From Ralstonia pickettii DTP0602 (GTDB lineage Bacteria; Pseudomonadota; Gammaproteobacteria; Burkholderiales; Burkholderiaceae): a stretch of DNA of 64,000 bases. The stretch lies in assembly GCA_000471925.1 (NCBI GenBank), contig CP006667.1, positions 2,914,001 to 2,978,000 on the forward strand, given 5' to 3'. Below the pieces are notes generated by a model. That model searched no databases, was not told where the DNA came from, and saw only the letters and a program-made list of their open reading frames with translations. The position numbers and the translations under genes are program-made. This document shows positions 41,473-50,307 of the stretch, piece after piece. Numbering within the stretch: the stretch's first letter is position 1; every line of letters begins with the position of its first letter.

Positions 41473-42225
41473 TTACTTAAGCCACTGGTCGAGCGCGTCG
41501 AGCTGTCCGCGGTGGGTCAGGTCGAGCTGCAACGGCGTCAGCGAGACATAGCCTGCCGCGGTGGCATGGAAATCCGTGCCTTCGCTGGCATCGCGCGCAT
41601 CGCCCGCCGGACCGATCCAGTAGTTGGTGTCGCCGCGCGGGTTGACCTGCGTGATCACCGGCTGCGACGGATGGCGCTTGCCCAGCCGCGTGGCGCGATA
41701 CCCCTTGATATGTTCGAACGGCAGGTTCGGGATATTGACGTTGAGCAGAAACGGCTCGGTGTGCGGCTTGGCAATGATGCGCTCCACCACGGTGCGCGCC
41801 ACGCGCGCCGCGGCGTCGAGGTGCTCCCAGCCCTTGTGGACCTGCGAGAAGGCCACCGACGGAATGCCGAGCAGGTAGCCTTCGATGGCGGCGGCGACGG
41901 TGCCGGAGTACAGCACGTCCTCGCCCATGTTCTGTCCCTGGTTGATGCCGGACACCACCAGGTCGGGTTTTTCGTCGAGCAGGCCCGTCAGCGCGATATG
42001 CACGCAGTCGGTGGGCGTGCCGTTGACGAAGCGGAAACCCTTCTGCACGCCTTCGCGCGCTTCATAGATCGACAGCGGGCGCTGCAGCGTCAGCGAGTTG
42101 GAGGCGCCGCTGTGGTTCTGCTCCGGCGCAATGACCGTGATACGGCCCAGCGGCGCGAGCGCAGCATGCAAAACGGCCAGTCCCGGCGCGAGATAACCGT
42201 CATCGTTGGCGAGAAGGATATGCAT
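41473..42225 (-). CDS. surE: 5'/3'-nucleotidase SurE
   Basis: This 250-aa protein starts [19 protein letters not shown], with the metal-binding NDDG (residues 7-10), [13 protein letters not shown] and [22 protein letters not shown]. SurE dephosphorylates nucleoside monophosphates and short polyphosphate under stress. It is the first gene of surE-pcm-nlpD-rpoS-exonuclease and is 28 bp from pcm. Confidence 0.96.
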   Translation of the reverse strand: MHILLANDDGYLAPGLAVLHAALAPLGRITVIAPEQNHSGASNSLTLQRPLSIYEAREGVQKGFRFVNGTPTDCVHIALTGLLDEKPDLVVSGINQGQNMGEDVLYSGTVAAAIEGYLLGIPSVAFSQVHKGWEHLDAAARVARTVVERIIAKPHTEPFLLNVNIPNLPFEHIKGYRATRLGKRHPSQPVITQVNPRGDTNYWIGPAGDARDASEGTDFHATAAGYVSLTPLQLDLTHRGQLDALDQWLK

Positions 42226-42433
42226 GGCGCGATTGTACCTGAGCGGAACGTCACAAGCGGCCCGCGAGCCGCCTCAAAATGCGCGCTGCCGGGGCGCTTC
42301 CGGTGCTACGGTACGCCATTGGCGGTGGCCGGCACGGAACAGAACGATCGTGCTATTTCTGCGCTACACTTGCCCTGCCCGCCCGCAAGCTGCTTCACTG
42401 GCGCGGGACGCGACCTATATCACTGGAGACATG

Positions 42434-43408
42434 ATGAAAGCCGTACTGTGCAAAGCCTGGGGCCCGCCCGATTCGCTGACCATCGAAACCCTGCCCGACC
42501 TGGTGCCCGGCAAGGGTGAAGTTGTCATCGACGTGAAGGCGGCCGCCGTCAACTTCCCGGATGTGCTCATCATCCAGAACAAATACCAGGCCAAGCCTGA
42601 ACTGCCGTTCAGCCCGGGCTCCGAACTGGCGGGCGTGGTCAATGCGGTCGGCGAAGGCGTCACCCACGTCAAGCCGGGCGACAAGGTGATCGCCTACCTG
42701 GGCAACGGCGCGTTCGCCACCCAGGCCAAGGCGCCGGCGGCGTCGGTGGTGCCGATGCCGCCCGGCATCGATTTCGAGACCGCGGCGGCCTTCACGCTGA
42801 CCTACGGCACTTCGCACCACGCGGTCATCGACCGGGGTGAACTGAAGGCCGGCCAGACCATGCTGGTGCTGGGCGCCGCCGGCGGCGTGGGCCTGGCGGC
42901 GATCGAGATCGGCAAGGCCATCGGCGCGCGCGTGATCGCCGCGGCCTCGACCGACGAGAAGCTGGCGGTGTGCAAGGAGCACGGCGCCGATGCTCTGATC
43001 AACTACAGCACCGAAGACCTGCGCGAGCGCATCAAGGCGCTGACCGACGGCAAGGGCCCGGATGTGATCTATGACCCGGTGGGCGGGATCTATGCCGAAC
43101 CGGCCTTCCGCTCGATCGGCTGGCGCGGCCGCTACCTGGTGGTGGGTTTTGCCAACGGCGAGATCCCGAAGCTGCCGCTGAACCTGGCGCTGCTCAAGGG
43201 CGCGTCGCTGGTGGGCGTGTTCTGGGGCGACTTCGTGCGGCGCGAGCCCAAGGCCAACCAGGCCAATATGGCGCAGATGCTAGGCTGGATGAAGGAAGGC
43301 AAGATCCGCCCGCATATCTCGGCGCGCTATCCGCTCGAGCAGGCCCCGCAGGCGCTCAAGGACATGGAAGCGCGCAAGGTCACCGGCAAGATCGTGATCG
43401 TGCCCTGA
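42434..43408 (+). CDS. NADPH:quinone oxidoreductase, zinc-type alcohol dehydrogenase superfamily
   Basis: The product is 324 aa from the ATG at 42434; an ATG directly before it at 42431 is too close to the GGAG at 42425-42428. The medium-chain dehydrogenase fold shows the nucleotide-binding loop GAAGGVGLAAIEIGKAIGAR (near 145-165). The catalytic and structural zinc ligands of true alcohol dehydrogenases are missing, as in the quinone reductase (Qor) subgroup. The substrate is not readable. It stands alone, divergent from surE. Confidence 0.87.
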   Translation: MKAVLCKAWGPPDSLTIETLPDLVPGKGEVVIDVKAAAVNFPDVLIIQNKYQAKPELPFSPGSELAGVVNAVGEGVTHVKPGDKVIAYLGNGAFATQAKAPAASVVPMPPGIDFETAAAFTLTYGTSHHAVIDRGELKAGQTMLVLGAAGGVGLAAIEIGKAIGARVIAAASTDEKLAVCKEHGADALINYSTEDLRERIKALTDGKGPDVIYDPVGGIYAEPAFRSIGWRGRYLVVGFANGEIPKLPLNLALLKGASLVGVFWGDFVRREPKANQANMAQMLGWMKEGKIRPHISARYPLEQAPQALKDMEARKVTGKIVIVP

Positions 43409-43422
43409 GGGGCTTTGATGCA

Positions 43423-43447
43423 TCGGCGCGCGCCAGGCGTGCGCCGA
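43423..43447 (+). terminator. hairpin after quinone oxidoreductase
   Basis: TCGGCGCGCGC, loop CAG and GCGTGCGCCGA form an 11-bp stem with one G-U pair, 14 bp after the stop. No T tract follows, so terminator function is uncertain. Confidence 0.5.
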
Positions 43448-43560
43448 CAAAAGAAGGGCGCAGAGCGTGGGGCAACACGCCCCAAGCTGCCTGCCGTCCT
43501 TGACGGCGCACACCCCTACGCCGGGCGGCAGGCAGTTCCGAATCAGCCTTTCCGTCCTCC

Positions 43561-43644
43561 TCAGAACCGGTGCTGCAGCCCGGCCATCACGCCGGTCTGG
43601 TTGTTGGCGAAACCGGCAAAGTAGCGCGACACGCTGACGGCGAA
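43561..43644 (-). pseudogene. 3' remnant of an outer-membrane porin gene
   Basis: On the minus strand about 27 codons end in NNQTGVMAGLQHRF and a TGA at 43563-43561. Gram-negative general porins of this lineage end in a beta-strand closing with Phe, commonly GLxHxF or GMQHRF, so this is the last transmembrane strand and turn of a porin. Upstream the frame stays open but loses porin character and passes into the repeat element and then the antisense of the ABC permease. The rest of the gene (normally about 350-380 codons) is missing. Confidence 0.6.
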
Positions 43645-43700
43645 GCGCGCGAGAACAGCCCGTCCTTGCAACCGCCGGTCGCGGTCGACGAGGTCGCCCA

Positions 43701-43800
43701 CGGGGAGAGGCCTGGGGTGAGGGCCCGGCGTGTCAACGGAGTTCAGGTCGGTGGTGTGCCAGTGCCTGCCTCGCCCCTCTCCAGCAAGCGGGAAAGGGAA
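43701..43800. repeat. REP-like interspersed repeat, degenerate
   Basis: CGGGGAGAGG followed by TGGGGTGAGGGC (43701-43723) and, inverted about 55 bp later, CGCCCCTCTCC with AAGCGGGAAAGGG (43772-43797) resemble the common intergenic repeats of GC-rich proteobacteria built from CCCTCACCCC and CCCCTCTCCC. Only one copy is visible in this window, so the call rests on resemblance. Confidence 0.4.
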
Positions 43801-43853
43801 GCAAACCGCCGGTCTGCAGGACTCGCCCGTAGTCATGCTGCCCTTAGCTTGCC

Positions 43854-44645
43854 TCAGAGCTTCTCCGTCTCCCCGCTCGTCGGCTGCCACTTCATCAGCC
43901 GCTTCTCGACCAGCCCCACCATCCAGTCCAGCACAAGCGCGAACGCCGTCAGTACCACGATGCCGGCAAACACGGTATTGATGTCGAAGGTCCCTTCGGC
44001 CTGCAAGATCAGGTAGCCCACGCCGCGCGCCGAGCCCAGGTACTCGCCCACCACCGCGCCGACAAAAGCCAGGCCCACTGAGGTATGCAGCGACGAGAAC
44101 ACCCAGCTGGTCGCGCTCGGCAGGTACACGTGGCGCAGCAGCTGCTGCTGATTGGCCCCCAGCATGCGCGCATTGGCCAGCACCACCGGGCTCACTTCCT
44201 TGACGCCCTGGTAGACGTTGAAGAAGACGATAAAGAAGACCAGTGTCACCGCCAGCGCCACCTTGGACCAGATGCCCAGACCGAACCACACCGCGAAGAT
44301 TGGCGCCAGGATCACGCGCGGCATCGAGTTCATCGCCTTCACGTAGGGATCGAGGATGGCCGAGGTCAGCGGGCTCAGCGCCAGCCACAGCCCCACGCCC
44401 AGCCCCGCCACCGTGCCGATGCCGAAGGCCAGCACGGTCTCGATCAGCGTCACGCCCAGGTGCAGGTAGATATCGCGCTCGACGAAAAACCAGTTCCAGA
44501 TCCGCTGCGCCACCATCAGCGGTTCGCCAAAGAAAAAGGCGACCTGCTGCGAGCGCGTGGCCAGGTGCCACACACCGAGGATCACCACCAGGACGAGCAA
44601 CTGCCACACGCGCAGCATGCCCTTGGAGTCGTTTCGGAATGCCAT
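43854..44645 (-). CDS. ABC transporter permease (SsuC/TauC/NrtB type)
   Basis: From the ATG at 44645 (MAFRNDSKGMLRVWQL) the product is 263 aa with about six membrane spans and the permease-ATPase coupling segment with the EAA-like pattern ANARMLGANQQQLLRHVYLP (near 160-180). It belongs to the nitrate/sulfonate/taurine permease family. It lies 32 bp after the ATPase gene. No sulfonate or nitrate metabolism genes are nearby, so the substrate is unknown. Confidence 0.9.
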   Translation of the reverse strand: MAFRNDSKGMLRVWQLLVLVVILGVWHLATRSQQVAFFFGEPLMVAQRIWNWFFVERDIYLHLGVTLIETVLAFGIGTVAGLGVGLWLALSPLTSAILDPYVKAMNSMPRVILAPIFAVWFGLGIWSKVALAVTLVFFIVFFNVYQGVKEVSPVVLANARMLGANQQQLLRHVYLPSATSWVFSSLHTSVGLAFVGAVVGEYLGSARGVGYLILQAEGTFDINTVFAGIVVLTAFALVLDWMVGLVEKRLMKWQPTSGETEKL

Positions 44646-44677
44646 CGTGAATTCAGGTCTTGTTGTGATGGGAAGGC

Positions 44678-45490
44678 TCAGGCCACCTTGAGCTGCTGGG
44701 CATAGCCCTTGAGCACTTCTTCGCGCAGCACGTCCCAGATCGCGGCGTGCAGCTCGACAAAGCGCGGATGGTTGCGGATCTCGGCCACGTCGCGCGGGCG
44801 CGGCAGGTCGATCGCGAACTCGCCGATCGGGTGCGTGCCCGGGCCGGCCGACAGCACAACGACGCGGTCGCTCATGGCGATGGCCTCGTCCAGGTCGTGG
44901 GTGATGAACAGCACCGCCTTGCGCTTGGCGGCCCACAGCTCGAGCACCTCGTTTTCCATCAGCTGGCGGGTCTGGATATCGAGCGCCGAGAACGGCTCGT
45001 CCATCAGGATGATGTCCGGATCCAGCACCAGCGTCTGCGCCAGGGCCACGCGCTTGCGCATGCCGCCCGAAAGCTGGTGCGGATAGCGGTCGCCGAAGCC
45101 GCCCAGGCCGACGCGGCGCAGCCATTCCTCGCCCTGCTGCACGGCCTCGGCGCGTGCCACGCCGCGGAACTCCAGGCCGGCGACGACGTTATCCAGCGCG
45201 CTGCGCCAGGGCATCAGCGCCTCGGTCTGGAACATATAGCCGGCGCGCCGGTTGATGCCGCGCAGCGGCTCGCCGAACACGCGCACCTCGCCGCTGGAAG
45301 GCCCCAACAGGCCGGCGCCGACGTTCAGCAGCGTGGACTTGCCGCAGCCGGTCGGGCCAACCACGGAAACGAACTCGCCGGGCTGGATCGACAGCGTGAC
45401 GTCCTTGACCGCGGTATAGCGCTGGCTGCGGTCATCGCGCGAGACAAAGGTGCAGGTGACCTTGTCGAGGGAAAGTGCGGGAATGCTCAT
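44678..45490 (-). CDS. ABC transporter ATP-binding protein (SsuB/TauB/NrtD type)
   Basis: From the ATG at 45490 (MSIPALSLDKVTCTF) the product is 270 aa. Walker A GPTGCGKST (near 45-53), signature LSGGMRKRVALAQ (near 140-152), Walker B DPDIILMDEPFSALD and the H-loop ITHDLDEA are intact. It energises the permease encoded 32 bp downstream. A strong hairpin separates it from the binding-protein gene upstream. Confidence 0.93.
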   Translation of the reverse strand: MSIPALSLDKVTCTFVSRDDRSQRYTAVKDVTLSIQPGEFVSVVGPTGCGKSTLLNVGAGLLGPSSGEVRVFGEPLRGINRRAGYMFQTEALMPWRSALDNVVAGLEFRGVARAEAVQQGEEWLRRVGLGGFGDRYPHQLSGGMRKRVALAQTLVLDPDIILMDEPFSALDIQTRQLMENEVLELWAAKRKAVLFITHDLDEAIAMSDRVVVLSAGPGTHPIGEFAIDLPRPRDVAEIRNHPRFVELHAAIWDVLREEVLKGYAQQLKVA

Positions 45491-45578
45491 GGTGAACCGT
45501 CTCAGTCCCGTCGTGGCGGCGCCAGGGGTGCGGCGCGGGCGGGTGATGATGGATGGGCCGTCAATGCCGCAAAGCAAA

Positions 45579-45600
45579 GGCCCGCTGCGGGCAGCGGGCC
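45579..45600 (-). terminator. intra-operon hairpin between binding-protein and ATPase genes
   Basis: On the minus strand GGCCCGCTGC, loop CC and GCAGCGGGCC form a perfect 10-bp stem followed by TTTGCTTTGC, 22 bp after the binding-protein stop. It could partly terminate or protect the upstream mRNA, so that more binding protein than transporter is made. Confidence 0.6.
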
Positions 45601-45622
45601 GATGATATCGACGGCAAGGGTA

Positions 45623-46666
45623 TTACTTGTACTTGGCGTTGGCCTTCTGCACGAAGGCGTTGGTATAGGTCTCTTCCAGCTTGATCGACTTGCCCTTCAG
45701 CTCGGCGTCGAACTGGCCCAGCGCGTTCAGTGCGGTGCGCGGGCCGTCGGCAGGCATGGTGCCGTCCGGCGAGATCGCTTCCTTGACCTTTTCCCACGCG
45801 GCCAGGTACAGCGCGCGGTCACCCAGCAGGTAGCTTTCGGGCACGGTCTTGACGATATCCGACGGGCCCGCCTTCTGCAGCCACTTGAGCGCGCGCACCA
45901 TGGCATTGGTCAGCGCCTGCGTGGTGTTGGGGTTCTGCTGGATAAAGGCCTGCGAAGCATACAGGCAACCCGACGGCATATTGCCGCCGAACACCGCCTG
46001 GGTGTCCTTGAGCGTACGGGTGTCCGAGGCGACGCGCACTTCATTCTTCTGCGTCAGCATCGAGATCACCGGATCCAGGTTGGCCATCGCATCGATCTGG
46101 CCCGAACGCATCGCGGCCACCGCGCCGGCGCTGGCGCCCACGCCGATGAACGACACATCCGACGGCTTGAGCCCGGACTTGGCCAGCACGAAGTTGGCCA
46201 TCATATTGGTCGACGAACCCGGCGCGGTCACGCCGATCTTCTTGCCCTTCAGGTCGGCGATCGACTTGAAGTTGGGCATGGTCTTGTTCGACACCACCAG
46301 CACGATCTGCGGGGCGCGGCCCTGTAGCACGAATTCCTGATAGCGCTGGCCCTTGGCCTGCAGGTTGATGGTGTGCTCGTACGCGCCCGAGACCACGTCG
46401 GCGCTGCCGCCTACCACGGCCTGCAGCGCCTTGGCGCCACCGGCGAAGTCGACGATCTCGACCTCCAGGCCTTCTTCCTTGAAGTAGCCCAGGCGCTCGG
46501 CGATGGTCAGCGGCAGGTAGTAGAAGAGGTTCTTGCCGCCCACTGCGATGGTGACCTTAGTCTTCTCCGGCTTGCCCTGCGCCTGCGCATGGCCGAAGGT
46601 GAACCAGCCGGCCAGGAACAGCGCCAGCGCGATCAGGAATTGTTTCCAGAATTTCTTGTTATACAT
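45623..46666 (-). CDS. ABC transporter substrate-binding protein (SsuA/NMT1-like)
   Basis: This 347-aa protein has a signal peptide (about 1-30, ending GHAQAQG) and a periplasmic type II binding fold: VTIAVGGKNLFYYLPLTIAERLGYFKEEGLEVE (split over about 38-70), GGSADVVSGAYEHT, LKGKKIGVTAPGS and IDAMANLDPV. It belongs to the family that binds sulfonates, nitrate or thiamine precursors; the ligand is not readable. It is the first gene of the three-gene transporter operon. Confidence 0.9.
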   Translation of the reverse strand: MYNKKFWKQFLIALALFLAGWFTFGHAQAQGKPEKTKVTIAVGGKNLFYYLPLTIAERLGYFKEEGLEVEIVDFAGGAKALQAVVGGSADVVSGAYEHTINLQAKGQRYQEFVLQGRAPQIVLVVSNKTMPNFKSIADLKGKKIGVTAPGSSTNMMANFVLAKSGLKPSDVSFIGVGASAGAVAAMRSGQIDAMANLDPVISMLTQKNEVRVASDTRTLKDTQAVFGGNMPSGCLYASQAFIQQNPNTTQALTNAMVRALKWLQKAGPSDIVKTVPESYLLGDRALYLAAWEKVKEAISPDGTMPADGPRTALNALGQFDAELKGKSIKLEETYTNAFVQKANAKYK

Positions 46667-46864
46667 GCGTATCTCCTACCCGTTTGGACTGGAACGGCAA
46701 CGCGGCCGAAGCCATGGCAAGGGGGCGCGCCGCCGTGCGGCAAGTTGCGATGCTACTGGGAGGAACGCGGGTCCGCATCGGTATCAATACCTAGCGAATC
46801 CGGCCCGACAGGCAAACCCGCGAGCTTAGCGCCCTGACCTTTCGATCACCTTGCCGCGTCCTTC

Positions 46865-47881
46865 CTATTCGGCGTGGATGTTGGCGGACTTGATCACCTT
46901 GGCCCAGCGCTCCAGCTCAGCCTTCTGGTATTGCGCCAGTTGCTGCGGGTTCATGTACTTGGCCTCGGCGCCCAGTTCCTCGGCCTTCTTGCGGAAGGCT
47001 TCGGTGCGCACGATCTTGTCGATCTCGCCGGTGAGCTTGTCGATCACCGCCTTGGGCGTGCCCGCCGGCGCGTACATCGCGAACCACGACGACACATCCA
47101 GGTCAGGGTAACCGGCCTCGGGCGCCGACGGCACGTCCTTCAGGCTGGGCAGGCGGGTCTTGCTGGTGACCACCAGCGGGCGCAGCTTGCCGGCGGCGAT
47201 ATGGCCCATTAGCGGCGGCGGCGTGGTCATGGTCAGGTCGACCGAACCACCCAGCAGGTCGGTCATGGCCGGGCCGGTGCCCTTGTACGGCACGTGCGTG
47301 ATTTTCGTGCCGGCCATCTGGTTCAGCAGCTCGGTCGAGACGTGCTGCAGCGAGCCGTTGCCCGACGACGCGTAGTTGAGCTTGTCCGGGTTGGCCTTGG
47401 CGTACGCCACCAGTTCTTTCAGCGATTTGACCGGCAGGCCCTGGCGCACCACCAGCACCTGCGGCGCCGACAGGATATTGGCCACGGGGGCAAAGTCCTT
47501 GACCGGATCCCACGACAGGTTCTTCACCAGCAACGGCGTAATCACGTGAAAGCCCGAGTATTGCAGCATCAGCGTGTAGCCGTCCGGCTTGGCCCGGGCC
47601 ACCAGTTGCGCGGCGATGCCGCCGTTGCCGCCGGGCTTGTTGTCGACCACCACCGGCTGGCCGAGCGCCTTGGCCAGCGGCTCGGAAATCATCCGCGCCG
47701 CCAGGTCGGTGGTGCCGCCTGCCGCGGCCGACACCACCAGCGTCACCGGCCGGCTGGGGTAGCTGCCGTCCTGCGCCAGCGCGGCGGGCGCGAGCCATGC
47801 CGAACCCAGCACCGCCAGCGTGGCGGCCACGGCCTTGCGTCGTGCGGGCATGGCGAGCTTGTGTTGAAGGGCTTGCTTCAT
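46865..47881 (-). CDS. Bug-family tripartite tricarboxylate transporter binding protein
   Basis: This 338-aa protein has a signal peptide (ending PAALAQDG, about 38) and Bug/TctC motifs: RPVTLVVSAAAGGTTDLAAR, VVVDNKPGGNGGIAAQLVARA (split), THVPYKGTGPAMTDLLGG and the PAGTPKAVIDKL segment. Such proteins bind small carboxylates in the periplasm and are greatly expanded in Burkholderiales; many lack a dedicated membrane partner, and none is next to it here. It follows the lyase gene by 75 bp on the same strand, so it probably scouts for that pathway's substrate. Confidence 0.92.
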   Translation of the reverse strand: MKQALQHKLAMPARRKAVAATLAVLGSAWLAPAALAQDGSYPSRPVTLVVSAAAGGTTDLAARMISEPLAKALGQPVVVDNKPGGNGGIAAQLVARAKPDGYTLMLQYSGFHVITPLLVKNLSWDPVKDFAPVANILSAPQVLVVRQGLPVKSLKELVAYAKANPDKLNYASSGNGSLQHVSTELLNQMAGTKITHVPYKGTGPAMTDLLGGSVDLTMTTPPPLMGHIAAGKLRPLVVTSKTRLPSLKDVPSAPEAGYPDLDVSSWFAMYAPAGTPKAVIDKLTGEIDKIVRTEAFRKKAEELGAEAKYMNPQQLAQYQKAELERWAKVIKSANIHAE

Positions 47882-47956
47882 GAGGGTCTCCGTTATCTCT
47901 CAGGGATGCGTTTGTTCTTGTATTGGCGCGGCAATGTCGCCGCAGGGATCGACAGG

Positions 47957-48925
47957 CTATGGCTGCCCGGCGAAGTGCTCCGCCAGCCAAGCTGGCGGCT
48001 GGTGCGTGCGCAGGCGCGGGCCGGCGCTCAGCAACTGGCTGTGGATTTCGCGCCCGACCAGCGCCGGCATGCCGGCGACCACGTCGAGCAGCGCGCCCAG
48101 GTCGACGCCGGTCTCGACGCCCATGCAGTCGAACATGTGGACCAGGTCTTCGGTGCTGACATTGCCGCTGGCTCCGGGCGCATACGGGCAGCCGCCCAGG
48201 CCGCCGGCGGCCGCGTCGAAGCGCGTCACGCCGGTCTGCCATGCGGCCACGGCATTGGCCAGGCCCATGCCGCGGGTGTTGTGCAGGTGGATGGTCAGGC
48301 CGGCATCGGGTAGCGCTTCATGGAACGCCTCGCACAGCGCGGCGACCTGGTTCGGGTAGGCCATGCCGGTGGTGTCGCACAGCGTGATGCCGGCCGCGCC
48401 GGCTTCGGCAAAGCGCGTGGCCAGTGCCATCACCGCGCCGGCATCGACCTCGCCCTCGAACGGGCAGCCGAACACCGTCGACAGCGACACGTTGACCGGC
48501 ACGCCGGCGGCGCCCGCCGCGTCGATCATCGCCAGCAACTGATCCTGCGACTGCTGGCGCGTCATGCGCAGGTTGGCGCGGTTGTGGGTCTCGCTGACCG
48601 ACATCACCAGATTGACCTCGTCCGGCCGGCACGACAGCGCGCGCTCCAGCCCGCGCAGGTTAGGGACCAGCGCGGTGTAGCGCACGCCCGGGTGGCGCTG
48701 CATGCGGTGCATCAGCGCCTCGGCATCGGCCAGCGCGGGGATGGCGCGGGCCGAGGTAAACGAGGTGGCCTCGATGCGGGCAAAGCCGCAGGCCGACAGC
48801 GCGTCGAGGAAGGCGACCTTGGCGTCGGTCGACACCACCACCGGCTCGATCTGCAGGCCGTCGCGCGGCGCGACTTCATTGATCTCGACGCGGGTGGGAC
48901 CGCTCAGTCTGGTGGCGGCGCTCAT
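47957..48925 (-). CDS. hydroxymethylglutaryl-CoA lyase family protein
   Basis: This 322-aa TIM-barrel enzyme has the DRE-TIM motif APRDGLQ (near 18-24), SLSTVFGCPFEGEV, LCDTTGMAYP, the metal His pair in IHLHNTRG and the Gly-rich active-site loop GGLGGCPYAPGASGN with its catalytic Cys. True HMG-CoA lyases split HMG-CoA to acetyl-CoA and acetoacetate; relatives cleave other 3-hydroxy-3-methylacyl-CoAs. Its start overlaps the stop of the CoA-transferase gene (ATGA at 48922-48925), so the product of that transferase is the likely substrate. Confidence 0.9.
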   Translation of the reverse strand: MSAATRLSGPTRVEINEVAPRDGLQIEPVVVSTDAKVAFLDALSACGFARIEATSFTSARAIPALADAEALMHRMQRHPGVRYTALVPNLRGLERALSCRPDEVNLVMSVSETHNRANLRMTRQQSQDQLLAMIDAAGAAGVPVNVSLSTVFGCPFEGEVDAGAVMALATRFAEAGAAGITLCDTTGMAYPNQVAALCEAFHEALPDAGLTIHLHNTRGMGLANAVAAWQTGVTRFDAAAGGLGGCPYAPGASGNVSTEDLVHMFDCMGVETGVDLGALLDVVAGMPALVGREIHSQLLSAGPRLRTHQPPAWLAEHFAGQP

Positions 48926-50118
48926 GCGATCACCTTGCGCGCGCGCAGGTCGGCGATGGCGGCGGCATCGAAGCCGGCCTGCTTCAGCACCGCATTGGTA
49001 TGCTCGCCGAGCGTCGGCGCGCGGTCATGGATCGCCCCGGGGCTGGCCGACAGCTTGGGCACCACGCCCGGCACCTCGACCGTCAGCCCGCCGGCCGACG
49101 TCACCGACTCGATCACGCCGCGGGCGCGGTAGTGCGGGTCTTCGGCAATGTCCTTGACGGTATAGATGCGGCCCGACGGCACCTGCGCCTCACGCAGCAC
49201 CGCCAACACCGATTCCACCGTCTGCGTGCGGGTCCAGTCGGCGATGGCGGCATCGATCTCGTCGACGCGCTTCACGCGGCCATCGTTCTGCGCCAGCGCC
49301 GGATCGTCGGCCAGGTCGGGCCGGCCGATGGCCAGCATCATGCGCTTGAAGATGGCGTCGCCATTGGCCGCCACCAGCACGTATTCGCCGCTGGCGCAGG
49401 GGTAGGCATTGGACGGGGCAATGCCTGGCAGCGCGCCGCCGGCGGGCTGGCGCACCGCGCCAAAGGCCGAGTATTCCGGCAGCAGGCTTTCGCTCAGGTT
49501 GAACAGCGACTCGTACAGCGCCACGTCGATGACCTGGCCCTCGCCGCCGCGCGCATCGCGCTGATACAGCGCCAGCAGCACGCCCATGGCGCCGTGCAGG
49601 CCGGCGATGGTGTCGCCCAGCGACAGGCCGGCGCGCACCGGGGCGCGGCCCGGCTCGCCGGTCAGGTGGCGCAGGCCGGCCATGGCCTCGGCCACCGCGG
49701 CAAAGCCCGGCTCGTCCTTCTTCGGGCCGGTCTGGCCGTAGCCCGACACGCGCAGCATGATCAGGCGCGGGTTGTCGGCATGCAGCACATCCCAGCCCAG
49801 ACCCCATTTCTCCATGGTGCCGGGGCGGAAGTTCTCGATCAGCACGTCGGCCTCGGCTGCCAGCTTGCGCACCAGGGCCTGGCCTTCCGGCTGGCGCAGG
49901 TCGATGCAGATCGATTCCTTGTTGCGCGACTGCGCTTCCCACCAGACCGAAGTGCCTTCGTGCAGCATGCGCCATTTGCGCAGCGGGTCGCCCTGCCCCG
50001 GCGGCTCCACCTTGATGATGTGGGCGCCGAAGTCGGCCAGGGTCTTGGCCGCGAAGGGGCCGGCGATGAGTTGTCCGAGTTCGAGGACGCGAATGCCCTC
50101 GAGGATCTGTTGCGCCAT
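48922..50118 (-). CDS. CaiB/BaiF (class III) CoA-transferase
   Basis: From the ATG at 50118 (MAQQILEGIRVLELGQLIAGP) the product is 398 aa, the usual length. Family hallmarks are GPFAAKTLADFGAHIIKVEPP, NKESICIDLR, ENFRPGTMEKWGLG and LSLGDTIAGLHGAMG, where Asp169 matches the catalytic Asp of formyl-CoA transferase. These enzymes move CoA between carboxylates without ATP. Coupling to an HMG-CoA-lyase-like enzyme suggests succinyl-CoA-dependent activation of a branched dicarboxylate such as 3-hydroxy-3-methylglutarate; this is inference. Confidence 0.92.
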   Translation of the reverse strand: MAQQILEGIRVLELGQLIAGPFAAKTLADFGAHIIKVEPPGQGDPLRKWRMLHEGTSVWWEAQSRNKESICIDLRQPEGQALVRKLAAEADVLIENFRPGTMEKWGLGWDVLHADNPRLIMLRVSGYGQTGPKKDEPGFAAVAEAMAGLRHLTGEPGRAPVRAGLSLGDTIAGLHGAMGVLLALYQRDARGGEGQVIDVALYESLFNLSESLLPEYSAFGAVRQPAGGALPGIAPSNAYPCASGEYVLVAANGDAIFKRMMLAIGRPDLADDPALAQNDGRVKRVDEIDAAIADWTRTQTVESVLAVLREAQVPSGRIYTVKDIAEDPHYRARGVIESVTSAGGLTVEVPGVVPKLSASPGAIHDRAPTLGEHTNAVLKQAGFDAAAIADLRARKVIA

Positions 50119-50166
50119 GGGGTGTCTCCGTGCGATGCTGTGTTTTGTTGCAGTGCGGCAGCTGGT

Positions 50167-50186
50167 GCCGGGCTTGGGAGCCCGGC
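50167..50186. terminator. hairpin between LysR and CoA-transferase genes
   Basis: GCCGGGCT, loop TGGG and AGCCCGGC form a perfect 8-bp stem in the 189-bp gap. There is no T tract, so it may be a weak terminator for the LysR gene or a leader structure for the CoA-transferase transcript. Confidence 0.4.
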
Positions 50187-50307
50187 GCGCCGCGCTTGGC
50201 ATGGAACGGAGTGTGCCCCAGCGGGGAGCCCGCTAGGAATCGGCAATCGGTGAAGCGGGCTTTCTCGGAACGCGAAAGGCTCCAGAGGGCGCCTCAGCGC
50301 CCGGGCG

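Larger units (their letters stand above)
43409..43853. other. 445-bp non-coding region with porin stump and repeat-like element
   Basis: Between the quinone oxidoreductase and the ABC permease there is no intact gene. It holds a hairpin after the oxidoreductase, the 3' end of a porin gene (43561-43644, minus) and a repeat-like element (43701-43800). The rest has no recognised feature. It looks like a former gene site that was eroded. Confidence 0.6.
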
